NCBI GenBank assembly: GCA_020025775.1
Contig: JAHHRN010000006.1
Coordinates: 83,418 to 147,417 of the forward strand
DNA: 64,000 bases
Direction: 5' to 3'
DNA from: Acutalibacter sp.
Lineage (GTDB): Bacteria > Bacillota > Clostridia > Oscillospirales > Acutalibacteraceae
Of the stretch, positions 32,918 to 42,452 are shown one piece after another; positions within the stretch are counted from its first letter, which is position 1; each line of letters opens with the position of its first letter. Position numbers and translations under genes: made by a program. The notes under the pieces were generated by a model, which saw only the letters and a program-made list of their open reading frames with translations, searched no databases and was not told the origin of the DNA.

Positions 32918-34181
32918 GGTTCACATCCACTTCCGACAACATATAAAACGAACCGCAAAGGAGCACTAAGCCGTCCTGTGTTGTATTCGCCCTTGCCTTT
33001 TCGTAGGCAATCTGCGGCTTTGCTTCTTCAAAAATTTGAAGATTCTCTATCCCCTTTGCCGCTTCGACAAGTTCTTTTGTTTCTGCCGCTCTCGGATTTT
33101 TGGGCTTCGTGAAATACACCTTATCGCAGTAGGGCAATACCGTGTGCAAATAAGCTTTCATATCCTTATCGTGCATCATGCCGATGACCGCCGTCACGTG
33201 CTCCGGTGCAAACCGCTTTAACAAATCGGCAAGTGCTTCGGCGCATTCGGGATTGTGGCCGCCGTCCAAAAGAAGGCTCGGTGCGCCGTTTTCTCCGTGT
33301 TTATATTCACATCTGGCACGCATCACAGTGTTTTGAATACCCGTTTTAATCTGTTCTGCCGTTACAAAGTCGAGCGTTTTTGCCGCTTCGATAACACCGA
33401 CGGCGTTTTCGATTTGATAATCACCGGCTAAATGCATTTCGTAGGTTTCGCCTGCATAGCAGAACACGGTTTTTTGAAGGCCTCTTTCGAGAATTTCCGC
33501 TTTTTCCGTCTTAGCAACAAGCAATTTGCCGTGCATTTCTTCGGCTTTTTTAGAAAGCACCGAAAGCGCTTCGGGATTTTGGCGGTTGGTGGTCACTACC
33601 GTGGCATTTTCTTTGATAATGCCTGCCTTTTCTGCGGCGATTTTTTCGATGGTATCGCCTAAAATGGCTGTGTGGTCGAGGGAAATCGAAGTGATGACCG
33701 TAACGAGCGGCGTGTCAATCACGTTGGTGGAATCCAGTCTGCCGCCGAGTCCGGTTTCGAGCACAACCACATCGCAGTTCTTTTCTTTAAACCAAAGCAT
33801 AGCTGCCGCGGTAATCGCTTCAAACTCCGTGGGCTGAATGCCCTTAAGCTTAATTTCTTCTATCGCCGCCTTGACGCGTCCCACAACGGTGGCAAGCTCC
33901 GTTTCGCTAATATTCTCATTGTTGATTTGCATACGCTCGCAAAAAGAATAGACATAGGGCGAGGTAAAGAGACCCGTTTTTTTGCCGGCGGCTTTCAAAA
34001 TCTCGGAAAGCATGGTCGAGGTAGAGCCCTTGCCGTTTGTGCCGGCTACGTGGATAAATTGTAGTGCCTTGTGGGGATTGCCAAGTGCCTCCAGCAAGGC
34101 TTCAATGCGGGTCAGCCCCGGCTGAATGCCGAACGCCAACAGAGAATGAATATAGGAAACGGCTTCTTCGTATTGCATCAT
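32907..34181 (-). CDS. folC: Folylpolyglutamate synthase/dihydrofolate synthase
   Basis: A 424-residue Mur-ligase-type enzyme that adds glutamate to dihydropteroate and folates. The ATP P-loop is VAGTNGKGSTSTML, followed by GLFTSPYVYSFCERMQIN; the metal region is VLETGLGGRLDSTN and the C-terminal domain has LLLDGGHNPECAEAL. Length is usual. It starts with tandem ATG codons; an exonuclease gene lies 10 bp upstream on the same strand. Confidence 0.9.
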   Translation of the reverse strand: MMQYEEAVSYIHSLLAFGIQPGLTRIEALLEALGNPHKALQFIHVAGTNGKGSTSTMLSEILKAAGKKTGLFTSPYVYSFCERMQINNENISETELATVVGRVKAAIEEIKLKGIQPTEFEAITAAAMLWFKEKNCDVVVLETGLGGRLDSTNVIDTPLVTVITSISLDHTAILGDTIEKIAAEKAGIIKENATVVTTNRQNPEALSVLSKKAEEMHGKLLVAKTEKAEILERGLQKTVFCYAGETYEMHLAGDYQIENAVGVIEAAKTLDFVTAEQIKTGIQNTVMRARCEYKHGENGAPSLLLDGGHNPECAEALADLLKRFAPEHVTAVIGMMHDKDMKAYLHTVLPYCDKVYFTKPKNPRAAETKELVEAAKGIENLQIFEEAKPQIAYEKARANTTQDGLVLLCGSFYMLSEVDVNHEN

Positions 34182-34190
34182 GTTTGCTCC

Positions 34191-34949
34191 TTAAATATCG
34201 GCTAAAAGCTCGACCGGGCAATGGTCAGAGCCATAAATTTCGTTGTGGATAGAGGCATCTTTGAGCTTGTCTTTCAAGCGCTCGGAAACGATGAAATAGT
34301 CAATTCTCCATCCGGCATTCTTTTCTCTTGCGTGGAAGCGGTACGACCACCAGGAATAAGCACCCGCGAGGTCGGGATAGAAATAGCGGAAGGTATCTAT
34401 AAATCCGCTGTTTAAAAGCTCGGTCATCTTACCGCGTTCTTCGGGCGTAAAGCCTGCATGTTTGGTATTTGTTTTGGGATTTTTAAGGTCGATTTCGTTG
34501 TGCGCCACATTGAGGTCACCGCAGTAGAGAATCGGTTTTTTCTTGTCAAGCTCCATGAGGTAGGCACGAAGCGCATCCTCCCAGCGCATACGGAAATCCA
34601 AGCGGCGAAGCTCGTCCTGTGAATTGGGCGTATAGCAGGTAATCACATAATATTCGGGATATTCGAGGGTAATGAGTCTGCCCTCGTGGTCAAATTCCTC
34701 AATGCCCATACCATAAGAAACAGACATCGGCTCTTCCTTTGCAAAAATTGCCGTACCGGAATAACCCTTCTTTTCGGCATAGTTCCAGTAGGAATGATAA
34801 CCCGGGAAGCTAAGGTCGAGCTGCCCTTCTTGCATTTTGGTTTCCTGTAAGCAGAAAAAATCTGCATCCAGCTTTAAGAAATCTTCATTAAAATTTTTAT
34901 TTACACAAGCACGAATACCATTTACGTTCCATGAAATCAGTTTTTTCAT
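34191..34949 (-). CDS. xth: Exodeoxyribonuclease III / AP endonuclease
   Basis: A 252-residue enzyme of the exonuclease III family that repairs abasic sites. Motifs in order: ISWNVNGIRACV, CLQETKMQ (metal Glu), YCGDLNVAHNEIDL, the GAYSWWSYRF segment and the terminal IYGSDHCPVELL. The start at 34949 follows GGAGG. Complete and of normal length. Confidence 0.9.
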   Translation of the reverse strand: MKKLISWNVNGIRACVNKNFNEDFLKLDADFFCLQETKMQEGQLDLSFPGYHSYWNYAEKKGYSGTAIFAKEEPMSVSYGMGIEEFDHEGRLITLEYPEYYVITCYTPNSQDELRRLDFRMRWEDALRAYLMELDKKKPILYCGDLNVAHNEIDLKNPKTNTKHAGFTPEERGKMTELLNSGFIDTFRYFYPDLAGAYSWWSYRFHAREKNAGWRIDYFIVSERLKDKLKDASIHNEIYGSDHCPVELLADI

Positions 34950-35100
34950 TCGTTTGCCTCCTAAATTAAAACACAAAAATATTTTACCACGAGCCGCTGA
35001 AAAAAGCTATCCTAAATTAGAGTTTTTCGCCTTTGCTCTTTCTTTTTTGGGGGCGATATGGTAAACTTAAAGGCAGAATGTAAATTAAGGAGATTTTATT

Positions 35101-35889
35101 TTGAGCAGAGAAAGTATTTTTGACAAAACAAAATATTTCATTATTGATATGGACGGCACTTTCTATTTAGACGGCAACCTCATTGACGGTGCCAACGAAT
35201 TTTTAGAGGCAGTAAAAAGCCGCGGCAAGGATTTTTATTTCTTTACCAACAATTCCTCGAATAACACCGCTGTTTGCAAAGAGAAGCTTTTTAAAATGGG
35301 CTGTGATGTGCCGGAAGAGAAAATCATTATTTCTTCGCACGTAACGATTGCGTATTTGCAGAAGCACTATCCCGGCAAAACGGTTTTCCTTTTGGGCAAT
35401 GCGCGTTTGACGGCAGATTTCGAGAAAGCCGGTATCCCGCTCACCGATGAAAATCCCGACATTGTGGTTTTGGGCTTTGACACTACCCTCACCTATGAGA
35501 AGCTTTGGAAGGCTTGCAATTATATCCGTAACGGTGCACTCTATATTGCGACACATCCCGACAAAAACTGCCCCACCGCAGACGGCTTCATGCCCGATAC
35601 CGGCTCTATGATGGCGCTGATTGAGACTTCCACAGAGAAATCTCCGCTCGTTATGGGCAAGCCGAACAGCTTTACAGTGGAATACCTCTCTGACAAGTTA
35701 AACTGCTTGCCCGAGGAGCTTTGCTTCATCGGTGACCGCTTAGAAACCGATATTTTAATTGGTCAAAAGCACGGTATTCCGTCGGTTCTCGTTTTAACCG
35801 GTGTCACCTCGAAGGAAGATTATGCAAAGAGCGACATCCGTGCCACGCTGGTTGCGGATTCCTTAAAGGATTTTTCTAAAGAGATATAA
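35101..35889 (+). CDS. HAD-IIA family phosphatase (NagD-like)
   Basis: A 262-residue HAD type IIA hydrolase. Motif I is IDMDGTFYLDG, the Thr/Ser motif lies in FFTNNSSNN, and motif III in CFIGDRLETDILIG, with the cap in the middle as usual for NagD and p-nitrophenyl phosphatases. A TTG start follows a AAGGAG site. Substrate unknown; sugar phosphates or nucleotides are possible. The RNase HI gene follows within 18 bp. Confidence 0.8.
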   Translation: MSRESIFDKTKYFIIDMDGTFYLDGNLIDGANEFLEAVKSRGKDFYFFTNNSSNNTAVCKEKLFKMGCDVPEEKIIISSHVTIAYLQKHYPGKTVFLLGNARLTADFEKAGIPLTDENPDIVVLGFDTTLTYEKLWKACNYIRNGALYIATHPDKNCPTADGFMPDTGSMMALIETSTEKSPLVMGKPNSFTVEYLSDKLNCLPEELCFIGDRLETDILIGQKHGIPSVLVLTGVTSKEDYAKSDIRATLVADSLKDFSKEI

Positions 35890-35906
35890 TAAAGGAGCGA
35901 AACACT

Positions 35907-36353
35907 TTGGCGAAACTCACAGAGGTTGAATTATTTACCGACGGCGCCTGCTCCGGCAACCCCGGTCCCGGCGGTTGGGGTGCGGTTCTGCGCTGTAACG
36001 GTGTGGAAAAAGAGCTTTCCGGCGGCGAAGCACACACGACCAACAACAAAATGGAATTAACTGCCGTAATTCGCGGCTTAGAAGCCTTAAAATACCCTTG
36101 CGACGTCACACTCTGCACCGATTCCAAATATGTGGCAGACGGGCTCTCCAAGGGCTGGGCGGCCTCCTGGCGCAAAAAGGGCTGGAAAAAGAGCGACGGC
36201 AAGCCCGCCTTAAATCCCGAGCTTTGGGAGCGGCTTTTAGAGCTTTATGAAATGCACAATGTAAAAATCGTCTGGGTCAAGGGTCATGCAGGGCATCCCG
36301 AAAACGAGCGCTGTGATGCACTAGCGGTTATGGAATCCAAAAAATTTATGTAA
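35907..36353 (+). CDS. rnhA: Ribonuclease HI
   Basis: A 148-residue RNase HI that removes RNA from RNA-DNA hybrids. Carboxylate residues are seen in LFTDGACSGNPGPGGWG (Asp), TTNNKMELTAV (Glu), LCTDSKYVADG (Asp) and the final CDALAV (Asp). The basic handle WKKSDGKP is present. The start is a TTG after AAAGGAG. Co-directional with the HAD gene, probably one transcript. Confidence 0.9.
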   Translation: MAKLTEVELFTDGACSGNPGPGGWGAVLRCNGVEKELSGGEAHTTNNKMELTAVIRGLEALKYPCDVTLCTDSKYVADGLSKGWAASWRKKGWKKSDGKPALNPELWERLLELYEMHNVKIVWVKGHAGHPENERCDALAVMESKKFM

Positions 36354-36354
36354 A

Positions 36355-36388
36355 TAAAAAGGAGCTGTTTAAAACAGCTCCTTTTTTT
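36355..36388. terminator. Bidirectional terminator rnhA/pyk
   Basis: AAAAGGAGCTGTTT pairs with AAAACAGCTCCTTTT, with A- and T-runs on both sides. Confidence 0.8.
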
Positions 36389-36393
36389 ATACT

Positions 36394-37815
36394 TTAGGAA
36401 AGCTTTTCAACCTTTAACATATTCGTGGTGCCGGAAATGCCTAAGGGGATGCCGGCGGTGATGACCACAATATCCTCTTTGCCGACAAGCTCGGCTTTTT
36501 GGGCAATCTCCACAGCGTGAGAGAAGAGTTCATCGGTGTTTTTCTTTTCCTCACACAGCAGCGGCACGATACCCCAGGAAAGATTCATCTGTCTGCACAC
36601 AGCAGAGCTTGTGGAGCAGCCGATAATCATGCACTGCGGACGGTGTTTGGAAATCATACGAGCCGTAGAGCCGCTTTTGGTTACAGTCAAAATCGCCTTG
36701 GCTTCCAAATCATGTGCAGTTGTAACGGTCGCATGGGAAATCGCATTGGTAATGCTCTGGTTATCATCGAAATTCGCCATTTTGAAACGGCGTGCATAGT
36801 TGATATGCTGTTCGGTATTTTCCGCAATTCTGACCATGGTTTGGAGAGCTTCTACAGGATGTGTACCTGCTGCGGTTTCGCCCGAAAGCATGGTAGCGGA
36901 GGTGCCGTCATAAATCGCGTTTGCAACGTCGGTCACCTCTGCTCGGGTTGGTACGGGATTATAAATCATGGATTCGAGCATCTGGGTTGCGGTGATAACT
37001 TGCTTGCCTGCCTGATAGGCTTTTTTGATAATATCCTTTTGCAGTGCCGGAATTTCTTCAAAGGGCACTTCTACGCCGAGGTCGCCACGGGCAACCATAA
37101 CGCCGTCGGCTTCTTCCAAAATTTCATCCAAGTTATGGACGCCGTCCATATTCTCAATTTTCGCAATAATACGTACATTGCCCCAGCCGAGTGCCTTGGT
37201 GAATTTGCGAAGATAGGCAACATCTGCCGCGGAACGTACGAAGGATGCCGCGATAAAATCAAAACCTAAACGTGCACCGACCTCGAGATCAGACATATCC
37301 TGCTCAGAAAGATAGGGCATGGAAAGAGTTACGCCAGGGACGTTGACGCCCTTACGGTCGGAAAGCATACCGCCGTCGGTCACCTCGCAGGTGATTTCTG
37401 TATTTTCGATTTTTTGAACGCGCATGGCAACCAAGCCGTCATTGATTAAAATCTTTGTGCCAACCGATACATCGAACGGCAGGCCTTTATAAGAAACGGA
37501 TGCGATTTTATCGGTGCAGGGAACGGAACGAGTGGTTAAAACATAGGTATCGCCAGTTTTAACTTCAACAGGTTCGCCGTTTTGGAATACGCCCAAACGG
37601 ATTTCCGGCCCACGGGTATCAAGCATGGTCGCAATCGGTAAATCCAACTTTTCTCTGGTTTGCTCTACAGCACGGAAGCGTTCTTCATGCGCCTTATAAT
37701 CACCGTGAGAAAAATTAAAACGTGCTACGTTCATGCCCGAAAGCATGAGCTGTTCCAAAACGCCTTCGCGGTCTGTCGCTGGTCCCAATGTGCAAATAAT
37801 CTTTGTTTTACGCAT
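36394..37815 (-). CDS. pyk: Pyruvate kinase
   Basis: A 473-residue pyruvate kinase, making pyruvate and ATP in glycolysis. The N-terminal TKIICTLGPAT, the nucleotide/metal stretch IIAKIENMDGV, the DGVMVARGDLGVEV motif and the TATQMLESMI helix are present. It lacks the extra C-terminal phosphohistidine-like domain often seen in Clostridia and Bacillus (about 585 residues). The start at 37815 is chosen over the upstream frame extension. It has a strong promoter. Confidence 0.9.
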   Translation of the reverse strand: MRKTKIICTLGPATDREGVLEQLMLSGMNVARFNFSHGDYKAHEERFRAVEQTREKLDLPIATMLDTRGPEIRLGVFQNGEPVEVKTGDTYVLTTRSVPCTDKIASVSYKGLPFDVSVGTKILINDGLVAMRVQKIENTEITCEVTDGGMLSDRKGVNVPGVTLSMPYLSEQDMSDLEVGARLGFDFIAASFVRSAADVAYLRKFTKALGWGNVRIIAKIENMDGVHNLDEILEEADGVMVARGDLGVEVPFEEIPALQKDIIKKAYQAGKQVITATQMLESMIYNPVPTRAEVTDVANAIYDGTSATMLSGETAAGTHPVEALQTMVRIAENTEQHINYARRFKMANFDDNQSITNAISHATVTTAHDLEAKAILTVTKSGSTARMISKHRPQCMIIGCSTSSAVCRQMNLSWGIVPLLCEEKKNTDELFSHAVEIAQKAELVGKEDIVVITAGIPLGISGTTNMLKVEKLS

Positions 37816-37860
37816 CCTATTTATGCTCCTTTTTTGTTTATGAAAACTTTTCACGACTAT

Positions 37861-37889
37861 AAGATAATCTATTATTTGTCAAATGTCAA
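37861..37889 (-). promoter_or_regulatory. Promoter of pyk
   Basis: Reverse strand TTGACA (37884-37889), 17-bp spacer, TATCTT (37861-37866); a second TTGACA overlaps 7 bp downstream. Confidence 0.5.
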
Positions 37890-37971
37890 TAGACTGTTTC
37901 GGTTTTAGTTTATGTAATTTTCGCGGGCTTTTTCCGTCCTTTTTGAGGTTCTAAAAACTTATGAAAGATAG

Positions 37972-38007
37972 AAAAAAGCCGCCTGCAAAACTGCAAGCGG
38001 CTTTTCT
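37972..38007 (-). terminator. Terminator of alpha-galactosidase gene
   Basis: AAAAGCCGC pairs with GCGGCTTTT, extended by an inner TGCA/TGCA pair; U-run on the reverse strand. Confidence 0.8.
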
Positions 38008-38029
38008 GAAATTCTGTTATAAATTCTGC

Positions 38030-39748
38030 TTATTTTGCACGAACGCGGTACACTTTTACGCCGTGAGAAGGCACAAGCGCACGAACGGTATCGGCGGTTT
38101 CACCGGTGACGCCGTCCCAAAGCTCTTCAAAGATATAAGCATTGGTATGCGGTAAGCCGGAGAAGACTTCGTTTGCAACAGACTGCAAAGAAACTTGCAT
38201 TTCGGTTGCGTTGAGTCCCTTATTGAAAAGGCAGACTGCCACTTCATGATTTTCAAGCGGCTTTACCAAAATGTCGCTGATAGCGTTGGTTTTTACGCGG
38301 CGGCACGGGCAGCATCTCTTATCCTGGTCGATAGCCAGAAGCTTTTGGTTGGTGAGAATCTTTAAAACTTCGTTGTTCTCATCCTTTGTGCCGTCCGCTT
38401 TTATGAAGGTACGAATATCGTTACCCAAAACGAGCGGTGCAGCCATCATGCACCAAAGGCTGAAATGCGATTTATTTTCTTCTAAGGTCAAATTGCCGTT
38501 GCCGACCTCGAGCATATCGGGGTCATTGTATGCGCCTACGCCTGCATGCGCATAGAGGCGAACGTTGCGCTCGTAAATTGCCAATACAGAAGCCCAGAAC
38601 GCCTTAATATCCGGCGTAGTACGCCAAAGGTTACCAGCTTCTCTGCCCCATTTCCAAGGTTTATTGACGCCCCATTCGCAAATGGAATAGACAATCGGTT
38701 TTTCGGGCTGACCGGTCTTTTCCGCCTGCAGCTTTGTGGCACGCTTTAACTCTTTACCCATATTGGTATACTGCTTTGCGGAGCTATCGAAGCGAGAGGC
38801 CAAGGGATTCTTGAGTTCTAAGGTGTTGTCGCCCTCTTGCAATTCCACCTGAACCTGCACTCTACCCTCTAAGGTCCATGCCTTAGTCGGCGGGAAATCA
38901 ACAGGATATACGTTCTTCTTGTTAACCGTAAGCTCGGCATATTTCGAAACGGGCTTTGCCTTGCGGTACACAATCGTTATAACATATTCACCGGCTTTGG
39001 GCACCTGAACAAAGCTGAAGCGAATAGCACCGAGGTTGCTGTCGAGGTGACCGATGTAAGAACCGTTGGAATCGTTCATCACCTTTGCTTCACCGTAAAG
39101 CTCTGCATCTTCGGCTTCCAAAACGATTTCGGATTCTAAATTATCGCCGGTAATAATGAGTTTATCGACAATGGGTGCCGTGGTCGGGATTGCCTCGTTG
39201 TGGCAGAAATCGTATTTAAAATATTCAATACCCCACTCGGCAAAGGTCTCTGCATCAATGCGTTCATGACCTAAGGATGCTGGTAAATCTTCGCAGGTCA
39301 AGGTACCGTTGGAAGAATAAATACCCACCTTAAAGCCTTTTTCATTCACACGCTGTACCAAAGCGGGAATACCGCTCGGGAAAGTATGTAAATCGCCCTG
39401 TAATTTGCCGTCCTTATCGCGCATGGAGCTCTGCCAGCAGTCATCTAAGTTGATGTACTGATAGCCAGCATCCAAAAGGCCGCTGGTTTTCATAGCATCG
39501 GCGATTTCCAAAATCAAATCCTCGCTGATGTGATTACGGAACGCGTTCCAGCTGGACCAGCCCATAGGCGGTGTAAGCGCCACACCGTTGTCGTAAGAAT
39601 GTAAGGAATTCATATGCACATCGGCTTTGGAAAGCGCTTTTTTGATTTCGCAGCGAGGGCAGATGTTTTTCTTTTTGAGTGTTGCCCCAACTGCGGCGGC
39701 TGCACCTGCAGCACCGAGTACCGCAAGCGGTATAATTTTATCGAGCAT
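38030..39748 (-). CDS. GH27 alpha-galactosidase with inserted carbohydrate-binding domain
   Basis: A 572-residue enzyme. N-terminal TMs: residues 5-22 form a hydrophobic segment, so the enzyme is probably membrane-anchored, followed by a CPRC motif. The GH27 barrel starts at TPPMGWSSWN; the nucleophile is D180 in EYFKYDFC and the acid/base D411 in YNDPDMLEVG. Between them, residues about 205-320 hold a beta-sandwich segment (VLEAEDAELYGEAKV, IGHLDSN, GEYVITIVYR, EGDNTLEL) typical of CBM6/CBM35-type modules, inserted inside the barrel. It should remove alpha-galactose from glycans or plant oligosaccharides. It stands alone. Confidence 0.8.
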   Translation of the reverse strand: MLDKIIPLAVLGAAGAAAAVGATLKKKNICPRCEIKKALSKADVHMNSLHSYDNGVALTPPMGWSSWNAFRNHISEDLILEIADAMKTSGLLDAGYQYINLDDCWQSSMRDKDGKLQGDLHTFPSGIPALVQRVNEKGFKVGIYSSNGTLTCEDLPASLGHERIDAETFAEWGIEYFKYDFCHNEAIPTTAPIVDKLIITGDNLESEIVLEAEDAELYGEAKVMNDSNGSYIGHLDSNLGAIRFSFVQVPKAGEYVITIVYRKAKPVSKYAELTVNKKNVYPVDFPPTKAWTLEGRVQVQVELQEGDNTLELKNPLASRFDSSAKQYTNMGKELKRATKLQAEKTGQPEKPIVYSICEWGVNKPWKWGREAGNLWRTTPDIKAFWASVLAIYERNVRLYAHAGVGAYNDPDMLEVGNGNLTLEENKSHFSLWCMMAAPLVLGNDIRTFIKADGTKDENNEVLKILTNQKLLAIDQDKRCCPCRRVKTNAISDILVKPLENHEVAVCLFNKGLNATEMQVSLQSVANEVFSGLPHTNAYIFEELWDGVTGETADTVRALVPSHGVKVYRVRAK

Positions 39749-39770
39749 AGCTAATCCTTCTTTCTTTTAA

Positions 39771-39803
39771 AAAAGGGGCAAGTTTAAAAAACCTGCCCCA
39801 AAT
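39771..39803 (-). terminator. Terminator of ispH-rpsA operon
   Basis: GGGGCA (39775-39780) pairs with TGCCCC (39794-39799) plus inner pairs; on the reverse strand a U-run follows. Confidence 0.7.
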
Positions 39804-39817
39804 ATTATTTGTTGTGC

Positions 39818-41818
39818 TTATTCAGCGTCAGCAGCTTCTTCAGCAGCTTCTTCAACCGGAGCTTCTAAGAGAGCCTTAATGGAAAGGCTTACGCGCTTCT
39901 TATCGAAGTCAACGTCTAAAAGCTTAACCTTTACTTCGTCGCCTACTTTAAGAACTTCAGCGGGAGAAGCAATGTGAGAGTAAGAAATCTCGGAGATGTG
40001 GATGAGGCCGTCAATGCCCGGTAAAATGTTTGCGAAAGCACCGAAGGTGGTAAGACCAACGATCTTTGCATCCATTACGGAGCCAACGGGATAATCTCTC
40101 TTAAGGATTTCCCACGGATTGTCCTCAGCCTTCTTGTAGCCAAGAGAAATCTTCTTGTTTTCCTTGTCGAGACCCTTGATGTAAACTTCAACGGTGTCGC
40201 CAACAGAAAGAACATCAGACGGATGCTTAATTCTGCTCCAGGAAAGTTCGGAAATATGAATCATGCCGTCAACGCCGCCGATGTCAACGAATGCACCGTA
40301 GCTGGTGAGAGAACGAACAGTACCCTGGTAGGTCTGGCCTTCCTCAGCCTGTGCCCAGAATGCTTCTTCAGCAGCATCTCTTGCCTCTTTGTAAGCTGCA
40401 CGGATGGAGCCAACAACTCTTTTTCTTCTTCTGTCTACTTCAATAATCTTGAAGTTAACGGTCTTGCCAACCATTTCCTCTAAGGAATCGTTACGGCTAA
40501 CCTTGGAAAGAGAAGCGGGGATGAATACGCGGATGCCGTTGTACTGAACGAAAAGGCCCTTGCCGTCGCCAACAACGCCGGTAACCTTGCCTTCAACGAT
40601 TTCATCGTTTTCATCAGCAAGCTCGTCCCAAGCTTTGATTGCGTCATAACGCTTTTTGGAAAGTGCCATAGTACCTTCCATATCGTTTGTTTTCATGATG
40701 ATGAGGTTTAATTCATCGCCGATTTTAACTTCCGAAGCCATGTCAACGGTAGGATCGTTGCTGTATTCGGATGCGGAAACATAACCTGTGTGCTTTCTGC
40801 CGGTGATTTCAACTTGAATCTCGGTGGGGCTTACGGCTACAACATGGCCGACAACCTTCTGGTCACCGCTGGCATCTATATATTCTTCAAGCATATCGGC
40901 AAAGCTGGTTGCTTCAGAAGACACTGCAGATTCCTCCTTTTCAACTAATTCTGCCTTTGTTTGCGTAAGATTTTCAGACATTGTTTTTAGTACCTCCTTA
41001 ATTATACTGTCAGGCGTTGATGCGCCCGCAGTAACGCCGACGGTTTGAAACGCCGAAAGGTCAATGTCGGGTAACTCTTTCGCAGTTTCTATTAAAAAAG
41101 TCGGACAATTTTCTGCACATACCGCTTTGAGCTTCGCTGTGTTGGAGCTCTGCCTGCCGCCGATGATGATCATCGCGTCATTCACTTTGGAAAGTTTTTG
41201 TGCTTCTTCCTGTCGTTCTTCCGTCGCACTACATATTGTATCAAAAATTACAGCGTTTGTATAGACTAATTTTATTTTTTTTACGCATTTTTTAAAAGAT
41301 TTTGTGCTAAAAGTGGTTTGCGAGACTAAAATCAGACCATTTTCATCTAAATTGGGGTGATTTTCGATGATTTCGAGAAGTTCCTCGTAAGAATTGAAGA
41401 CATAAGATTTGCCATTGCAGTAGCTTCTGATAGCGATAACCTCCGGATGATTGGGGTCTCCGGCGATAAGTGTGACATTTTCGGGAGTCGATTCTTCCCG
41501 TACGATTTTATGGATTTTCGTTACAAAAGGACAGGTGGCATTAAACGTTTTAAACGGGAGAGATTTGATTTTCTCCTGCAGGTCCTTGGTGATACCGTGG
41601 GTACGCACCACGAGGGTTTCGTTTTCGGTGCATTCCTCTGGGGACTCAATCACGCGTACACCGTGTTTGGAAAAGCGCTCCACGACCTGCGGATTGTGAA
41701 TAATCGGGCCTAAGGTGCACGCCTTCTGCCCTTCTCGTACCATATTTTCTAAAGTATGTACAGCACGGTTCACGCCGAAGCAAAAGCCCGCCGTTTTCGC
41801 CAATGTTATTTTTTGCAA
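39818..41818 (-). CDS. ispH: IspH (HMBPP reductase) fused to S1 RNA-binding domains
   Basis: A 666-residue two-part protein. Residues 1-285 are IspH, the last step of the non-mevalonate pathway: cluster Cys residues lie in AGFCFGV (Cys13), FNATCPFV and FDTICSATEER. After an acidic linker come four S1 domains, for example GHVVAVSPTEIQVEI, GTVRSLTSYGAFVDIGG and AKIVGLTTFGAFANI, like ribosomal protein S1. The fusion is common in Clostridia. TTG at 41818 is the start, after GGGAGGAAGG. It overlaps the end of plsC by 13 bp. The C-terminus is acidic (EEAAEEAADAE). Confidence 0.9.
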   Translation of the reverse strand: MQKITLAKTAGFCFGVNRAVHTLENMVREGQKACTLGPIIHNPQVVERFSKHGVRVIESPEECTENETLVVRTHGITKDLQEKIKSLPFKTFNATCPFVTKIHKIVREESTPENVTLIAGDPNHPEVIAIRSYCNGKSYVFNSYEELLEIIENHPNLDENGLILVSQTTFSTKSFKKCVKKIKLVYTNAVIFDTICSATEERQEEAQKLSKVNDAMIIIGGRQSSNTAKLKAVCAENCPTFLIETAKELPDIDLSAFQTVGVTAGASTPDSIIKEVLKTMSENLTQTKAELVEKEESAVSSEATSFADMLEEYIDASGDQKVVGHVVAVSPTEIQVEITGRKHTGYVSASEYSNDPTVDMASEVKIGDELNLIIMKTNDMEGTMALSKKRYDAIKAWDELADENDEIVEGKVTGVVGDGKGLFVQYNGIRVFIPASLSKVSRNDSLEEMVGKTVNFKIIEVDRRRKRVVGSIRAAYKEARDAAEEAFWAQAEEGQTYQGTVRSLTSYGAFVDIGGVDGMIHISELSWSRIKHPSDVLSVGDTVEVYIKGLDKENKKISLGYKKAEDNPWEILKRDYPVGSVMDAKIVGLTTFGAFANILPGIDGLIHISEISYSHIASPAEVLKVGDEVKVKLLDVDFDKKRVSLSIKALLEAPVEEAAEEAADAE

Positions 41819-42450
41819 TGTCCTTCCTCCCAAAGTGCCGTGATGTCACCCATAATGCGGTGCGTCGCATCTTTTAATTCTCTGGATTTGCCTTCTTCGG
41901 TGAAACCGAACTCGGAGTTTTTAATGAGCTTACCGAAGCGAATGGTTAAATGTGTACCGTTTTTGTATTGGTCTTCTGTATAAATCGAAACCGGAAGCAC
42001 ATCAGCGCCCGTTTGCTTGGCGATGAGAGCTGCGCCTGCCTTGCCGCGCATTGGCTTATATTCTTTGGAACGTGTGCCTTCGGGGAAGATACCTAAAACA
42101 TAGCCTTTTTTAATGATTTTTTCCGCATATTCTACGGCACGCATATCACCCTTGCCGCGAATTACGGGGAAAGCGTTGAGCTTACCCAAGAACCAGCCGA
42201 GTGCTTTATTCTCAAAAAGCTCCTCCTTTGCCATATAATGCACCGGAAATTTTACACCGCTGCCAAGCACGATGGGGTCAAAATTGCTCATGTGGTTGCA
42301 GCAAATGATGAAGCCGCCCTCTTCCGGGATATTTTCCTTACCCACATAGGTGCAGGGGTGACAAATACGGTTCACCAAAACGGCGAGAGGCTTTAAGATA
42401 TGATAGGTCTTATGGTCTTTCGGCTGACTAAAATCGAATTCTACGCTCAT
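41806..42450 (-). CDS. plsC: 1-acyl-sn-glycerol-3-phosphate acyltransferase
   Basis: A 214-residue acyltransferase of phosphatidic acid synthesis. The catalytic motif NHMSNFDP (H-X4-D) and IFPEGTRSKE substrate motif are present, along with FPVIRGKGDMRA. One N-terminal hydrophobic region anchors it to the membrane. The gene sits 2 bp after cmk and overlaps ispH, an arrangement common in Clostridia. Confidence 0.9.
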   Translation of the reverse strand: MSVEFDFSQPKDHKTYHILKPLAVLVNRICHPCTYVGKENIPEEGGFIICCNHMSNFDPIVLGSGVKFPVHYMAKEELFENKALGWFLGKLNAFPVIRGKGDMRAVEYAEKIIKKGYVLGIFPEGTRSKEYKPMRGKAGAALIAKQTGADVLPVSIYTEDQYKNGTHLTIRFGKLIKNSEFGFTEEGKSRELKDATHRIMGDITALWEEGHCKK

Positions 42451-42452
42451 GT

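Noticed and set aside
36499..37269. 256-codon plus-strand frame inside pyk
   Set aside because: Antisense shadow of a well-conserved pyruvate kinase; no ribosome site.
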